Origin: Trifolium pratense
Taxonomy: Eukaryota; Streptophyta; Magnoliopsida; Fabales; Fabaceae
Reading direction: 5' to 3'
NCBI RefSeq assembly: GCF_020283565.1
Contig: NC_060065.1
Coordinates: forward strand, 27,206,409 to 27,270,408
DNA length: 64,000 nucleotides
The position numbers and the translations under genes are program-made. The notes below the pieces were generated by a model that made no database searches, was not told where the DNA came from, and worked only from the letters and a program-made list of their open reading frames with translations. Positions 58,334 to 64,000 of this stretch are shown here, piece after piece. Within the stretch, counting starts at the first letter, position 1; each line of letters opens with the position of its first letter.

Positions 58334-60216
58334 AAAGAACGTACATAAAATAGGCCAAAAACCATAAAAATGACTACAAACACTAAAATTGGCCAAAAAC
58401 AATAAAAACAACTACAAAAACTAAAATTGGACAAAAACCATATAAACGCCCTAAAATAGGCCAAAAACATTAAAAACCAATACAAAAATAAAAACCACTA
58501 CAAACACTTAAATTGGCCAAAAACCATATAAACGACCTAAAATAGGCCAAAAACCATAAAAACAACTACAAACACCAAAATTGGCCAAAAACCATATAAA
58601 CGACCTAAAATAGGCCAAAAACCATAAAAACGACTACAAACACTAAAATTGGCCAAAAACTATATAAACGACCCTAAAATAGGCCAAAAACCATAAAAAC
58701 GACTACAATCACTAAAATTGGCCAAAAACTTATTAAACGACCCTACAATAGGCTAAAAACCATAAAAACAACTACAAACACCAAAATTGGCCAAAATCCA
58801 TATAAACGACCCTAAAATAGGCCAAAAACCATAAAAACGACTACGAACACTAAAATTGGCCATAACCCAGAAAAATGACTACAAACACTTAAATTGGCCA
58901 AAAACTACAGAACGATCCAAAAATAGGCCAAAAACATTAAAACCACTACAAACACTAAAAATTGGCCAAAATCCATATAAACGACCCTAAAATAGGCCAA
59001 AAACCATAAAAACGACTACGAACACTAAAATTGGCCATAACCCAGAAAAATGACTACAAACACTTAAATTGGCCAAAAACTAAAATAGGCCAAAAACATT
59101 AAAACCACTACAAACACTAAAAATTGGCCAAAAACCATAAAAACGACTACAAACACTAAAATTGGCCAAAATCCATATAAACGACCCTAAAATAGGCCAA
59201 AAACCATAAAAACGACTACGAAGACTAAAATAGGCCATAACCCATAAAAACGACTACAAACACTTAAATTGGCCAAAAACAAAAGAACGTACATAAAATA
59301 GGCAAAAAGCATTAAAAACCACTACAAACACTAAAATTGGCCAAAAACCATATAAACGACCTAAAATAGGCCAAAAACCATAAAAATGACTACAAACACT
59401 AAAATTGGCCAACAATAAAAACAACTACAAAAACTTTAATTGGACAAAAACCATATAAATGACCTAAAATAGGCCAAAAACATTAAAAACCACTACAAAC
59501 ATAAAAACGACTACAAACACTAAAATTGGCCAAAAACCATATAAACGACCTAAAATAGGGCAAAAACCATAAAAACGACTACAAACACTAAAATTGGCCA
59601 AAAACTATATAAACGACCTTAAAATAGGCCAAAAACCATATAAACGACCTAAAATAGGGCAAAAACCATAAAAAAAAAAAACGACTACAAACACTAAAAT
59701 TGGCCAAAAACCATATAAACGACCTAAAATAGGCCAAAAACCATAAAAATGACTACAAACACTAAAATTGGACAAAAACCATATAAACGACCTAAAATAG
59801 GCCAAAAACATTAAAAACCACTACAAACATAAAAACGACTACAAACACTAAAATTGGCCAAAAACCATATAAACGACCTAAAATAGGGCAAAAACCATAA
59901 AAAACAACTACAAACACTAAAATTGGCCAAAATCCATATAAAGGACCCTAAAATAGGCCAAAAACCATAAAAACGACTACGAACACTAAAATTGGCCATA
60001 ACCCAGAAAAATGACTACAAACACTTAAATTGGCCAAAAACTACAGAACGATCCAAAAATAGGCCAAAAACATTAAAACCACTACAAACACTAAAAATTG
60101 GCCAAAATCCATATAAACGACCCTAAAATAGGCCAAAAACAATAAAAACGACTACGAACACTAAAATAGGCCATAACCCATAAAAACGACTACAACCACC
60201 TAAATTGTCAAAAACA
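58334..60216. repeat. Satellite higher-order repeat, short form, copy 1 (1883 bp)
   Basis: G is at 58334 and K at 59282, with no C marker. It equals the long form minus 380 bp. Confidence 0.88.
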
Positions 60217-62479
60217 AAAGAACGTACATAAAATAGGCCAAAAACCATAAAAATGACTACAAACACTAAAATTGGCCAAAAACAATAAAAACAACTACAA
60301 AAACTAAAATTGGACAAAAACCATATAAACGCCCTAAAATAGGCCAAAAACATTAAAAACCACTACAAACATAAAAACGACTACAAACACTAAAATTGGC
60401 CAAAAACCATATAAACGACCTAAAATAGGCCAAAAACCATAAAAACAACTACAAACACCAAAATTGGCCAAAAACCATATAAACGACCTAAAATAGGCCA
60501 AAAACCATAAAAACGACTACAAACACTAAAATTGGCCAAAAACTATATAAACGACCCTAAAATAGGCCAAAAACCATAAAAACGACTACAATCACTAAAA
60601 TTGGCCAAAAACTTATTAAACGACCCTACAATAGGCTAAAAACCATAAAAACAACTACAAACACCAAAATTGGCCAAAATCCATATAAACGACCCTAAAA
60701 TAGGCCAAAAACCATAAAAACGACTACGAACACTAAAATTGGCCATAACCCATAAAAACGACTACAAACACTTAAATTGGCCAAAAACAAAAGAACGTAC
60801 ATAAAATAGGCAAAAAACATTAAAAACGACTACAAACACTAAAATTGGCCAAAAACCATATAAACGACCTAAAATAGGCCAAAAACCATAAAAACGACTA
60901 CAAACACTAAAATTGGCCAAAAACTATATAAACGACCCTAAAATAGGCCAAAAACCATAAAAACGACTACAATCACTAAAATTGGCCAAAAACTTATTAA
61001 ACGACCCTACAATAGGCTAAAAACCATAAAAACAACTACAAACACCAAAATTGGCCAAAATCCATATAAACGACCCTAAAATAGGCCAAAAACCATAAAA
61101 ACGACTACGAACACTAAAATTGGCCATAACCCAGAAAAATGACTACAAACACTTAAATTGGCCAAAAACTACAGAACGATCCAAAAATAGGCCAAAAACA
61201 TTAAAACCACTACAAACACTAAAAATTGGCCAAAATCCATATAAACGACCCTAAAATAGGCCAAAAACCATAAAAACGACTACGAACACTAAAATTGGCC
61301 ATAACCCAGAAAAATGACTACAAACACTTAAATTGGCCAAAAACTAAAATAGGCCAAAAACATTAAAACCACTACAAACACTAAAAATTGGCCAAAAACC
61401 ATAAAAACGACTACAAACACTAAAATTGGCCAAAATCCATATAAACGACCCTAAAATAGGCCAAAAACCATAAAAACGACTACGAAGACTAAAATAGGCC
61501 ATAACCCATAAAAACGACTACAAACACTTAAATTGGCCAAAAACAAAAGAACGTACATAAAATAGGCAAAAAGCATTAAAAACCACTACAAACACTAAAA
61601 TTGGCCAAAAACCATATAAACGACCTAAAATAGGCCAAAAACCATAAAAATGACTACAAACACTAAAATTGGCCAACAAAAAAAACAACTACAAAAACTT
61701 TAATTGGACAAAAACCATATAAATGACCTAAAATAGGCCAAAAACATTAAAAACCACTACAAACATAAAAACGACTACAAACACTAAAATTGGCCAAAAA
61801 CCATATAAACGACCTAAAATAGGGCAAAAACCATAAAAACGACTACAAACACTAAAATTGGCCAAAAACTATATAAACGACCTTAAAATAGGGCAAAAAC
61901 CATATAAACGACCTAAAATAGGGCAAAAACCATAAAAAAAAAAACGACTACAAACACTAAAATTGGCCAAAAACCATATAAACGACCTAAAATAGGCCAA
62001 AAACCATAAAAATGACTACAAACACTAAAATTGGACAAAAACCATATAAACGACCTAAAATAGGCCAAAAACATTAAAAACCACTACAAACATAAAAACG
62101 ACTACAAACACTAAAATTGGCCAAAAACCATATAAACGACCTAAAATAGGGCAAAAACCATAAAAAACAACTACAAACACTAAAATTGGCCAAAATCCAT
62201 ATAAAGGACCCTAAAATAGGCCAAAAACCATAAAAACGACTACGAACACTAAAATTGGCCATAACCCAGAAAAATGACTACAAACACTTAAATTGGCCAA
62301 AAACTACAGAACGATCCAAAAATAGGCCAAAAACATTAAAACCACTACAAACACTAAAAATTGGCCAAAATCCATATAAACGACCCTAAAATAGGCCAAA
62401 AACCATAAAAACGACTACGAACACTAAAATAGGCCATAACTCATAAAAACGACTACAACCACCTAAATTGTCAAAAACA
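60217..62479. repeat. Satellite higher-order repeat, long form, copy 2 (2263 bp)
   Basis: G is at 60217, C at 60790, K at 61546. Marker distances match copy 1 to within a base. Confidence 0.88.
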
Positions 62480-64000
62480 AAAGAACGTACATAAAATAGG
62501 CCAAAAACCATAAAAATGACTACAAACACTAAAATTGGCCAAAAACAATAAAAACAACTACAAAAACTAAAATTGGACAAAAACCATATAAACGCCCTAA
62601 AATAGGCCAAAAACATTAAAAACCACTACAAACACTTAAATTGGCCAAAAACCATATAAACGACCTAAAATAGGCCAAAAACCATAAAAACAACTACAAA
62701 CACCAAAATTGGCCAAAAACCATATAAACGACCTAAAATAGGCCAAAAACCATAAAAACGACTACAAACACTAAAATTGGCCAAAAACTATATAAACGAC
62801 CCTAAAATAGGCCAAAAACCATAAAAACGACTACAATCACTAAAATTGGCCAAAAACTTATTAAACGACCCTACAATAGGCTAAAAACCATAAAAACAAC
62901 TACAAACACCAAAATTGGCCAAAATCCATATAAACGACCCTAAAATAGGCCAAAAACCATAAAAACGACTACGAACACTAAAATTGGCCATAACCCAGAA
63001 AAATGACTACAAACACTTAAATTGGCCAAAAACTACAGAACGATCCAAAAATAGGCCAAAAACATTAAAACCACTACAAACACTAAAAATTGGCCAAAAT
63101 CCATATAAACGACCCTAAAATAGGCCAAAAACCATAAAAACGACTACGAACACTAAAATTGGCCATAACCCAGAAAAATGACTACAAACACTTAAATTGG
63201 CCAAAAACTAAAATAGGCCAAAAACATTAAAACCACTACAAACACTAAAAATTGGCCAAAAACCATAAAAACGACTACAAACACTAAAATTGGCCAAAAT
63301 CCATATAAACGACCCTAAAATAGGCCAAAAACCATAAAAACGACTACGAAGACTAAAATAGGCCATAACCCATAAAAACGACTACAAACACTTAAATTGG
63401 CCAAAAACAAAAGAACGTACATAAAATAGGCAAAAAGCATTAAAAACCACTACAAACACTAAAATTGGCCAAAAACCATATAAACGACCTAAAATAGGCC
63501 AAAAACCATAAAAATGACTACAAACACTAAAATTGGCCAACAATAAAAACAACTACAAAAACTTTAATTGGACAAAAACCATATAAATGACCTAAAATAG
63601 GCCAAAAACATTAAAAACCACTACAAACATAAAAACGACTACAAACACTAAAATTGGCCAAAAACCATATAAACGACCTAAAATAGGGCAAAAACCATAA
63701 AAACGACTACAAACACTAAAATTGGCCAAAAACTATATAAACGACCTTAAAATAGGCCAAAAACCATATAAACGACCTAAAATAGGGCAAAAACCATAAA
63801 AAAAAAAAACGACTACAAACACTAAAATTGGCCAAAAACCATATAAACGACCTAAAATAGGCCAAAAACCATAAAAATGACTACAAACACTAAAATTGGA
63901 CAAAAACCATATAAACGACCTAAAATAGGCCAAAAACATTAAAAACCACTACAAACATAAAAACGACTACAAACACTAAAATTGGCCAAAAACCATATAA
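62480..64000. repeat. Satellite higher-order repeat, short form, copy 2, cut by the window end
   Basis: G is at 62480 and K at 63410, without C. It is 18 bp shorter than copy 1 in one place (near 62628, compared with 58480-58510). Confidence 0.85.

Larger units (their letters stand above)
52095..64000. repeat. Satellite DNA array of about 34-bp half-units, over 11.9 kb, continuing past the window
   Basis: The basic dimer is 68 bp: one half contains AAAATTGGCCAAAAACCATA and ends in AACGACC; the other contains AAAATAGGCCAAAAACCATA and ends in ACGACTACAAACACT. Nearly every half carries GGCC. Variants such as CCATAACCCAGAAAAATGAC and AAAGAACGTACATAAAATAGG occur at fixed spacing and define higher-order repeats. 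Minus-strand open frames rich in FYGFWPIL are by-products of the repeat. I cannot match it to a named satellite. Confidence 0.95.

Noticed and set aside
52128..63939. Minus-strand open frames rich in FYGFWPIL repeated through the satellite
   Set aside because: They follow the satellite unit, lie in any frame the repeat leaves open, and have no plausible gene structure. They are by-products of tandem repetition.
52095..64000. CCCTAAA heptamers suggesting interstitial telomere sequence
   Set aside because: The heptamer appears at most once per 68-bp dimer as part of GACCCTAAAATAGG and never in tandem, so it is not telomeric repeat.

Overview
The window is repeat-dense DNA from a flowering plant, most likely a eudicot. 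Its intergenic DNA is A/T-rich, its one protein-coding host gene has GT-AG introns, and it carries every major class of plant transposable element. The MITE families and the element mix suggest a legume such as a Medicago, Trifolium or Pisum relative, but that is an inference. No prokaryotic genes, CRISPR arrays or operons are present.

Layout. 1-6913 is a large, coding-decayed Ty3/gypsy element: a 5' LTR cut by the window edge, a PBS, a dead 3.6-kb interior and a complete 2.13-kb 3' LTR. 6914-13704 is non-coding DNA with microsatellites, Helitron-type termini and a Mutator-type MITE that has a perfect 9-bp target duplication. 13705-17973 is the single clear host gene, a seven-exon GT31 galactosyltransferase with a galectin domain, of the type that galactosylates hydroxyproline on arabinogalactan proteins. 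17974-23878 is intergenic and holds an 816-bp hAT-type MITE with a perfect 8-bp target duplication.

23879-46110 is a nested transposon complex. A minus-strand Ty1/copia element (B, 23879-40971) was invaded by a CACTA element (24149-36349) with an apparently intact two-exon transposase. The CACTA element was in turn invaded by a CRM-like gypsy element (24730-30331). A second copia element (A, 41055-46110) lies beside the complex. LTR pairs differ by less than about 1% by eye, so the whole complex is young. Both copia insertions appear to sit in the last exon region of a small unrecognised host transcript.

46111-52094 holds a broken Helitron helicase with its 3' terminus, further Helitron ends, two degenerate minisatellites and an LTR fragment. 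From 52095 to the window end is one satellite array of about 34-bp half-units (68-bp dimers). It is organised into modular higher-order repeats of 1456, 2263 and 1883 bp, the last two alternating.

The most unusual items are the array of unlike hairpins joined by a constant linker in the first gypsy LTR, the modular higher-order satellite, the insertion that rebuilds a splice acceptor, and a tRNA-like half in the CRM-like LTRs. All comparisons were made by reading the sequence; no database was searched.
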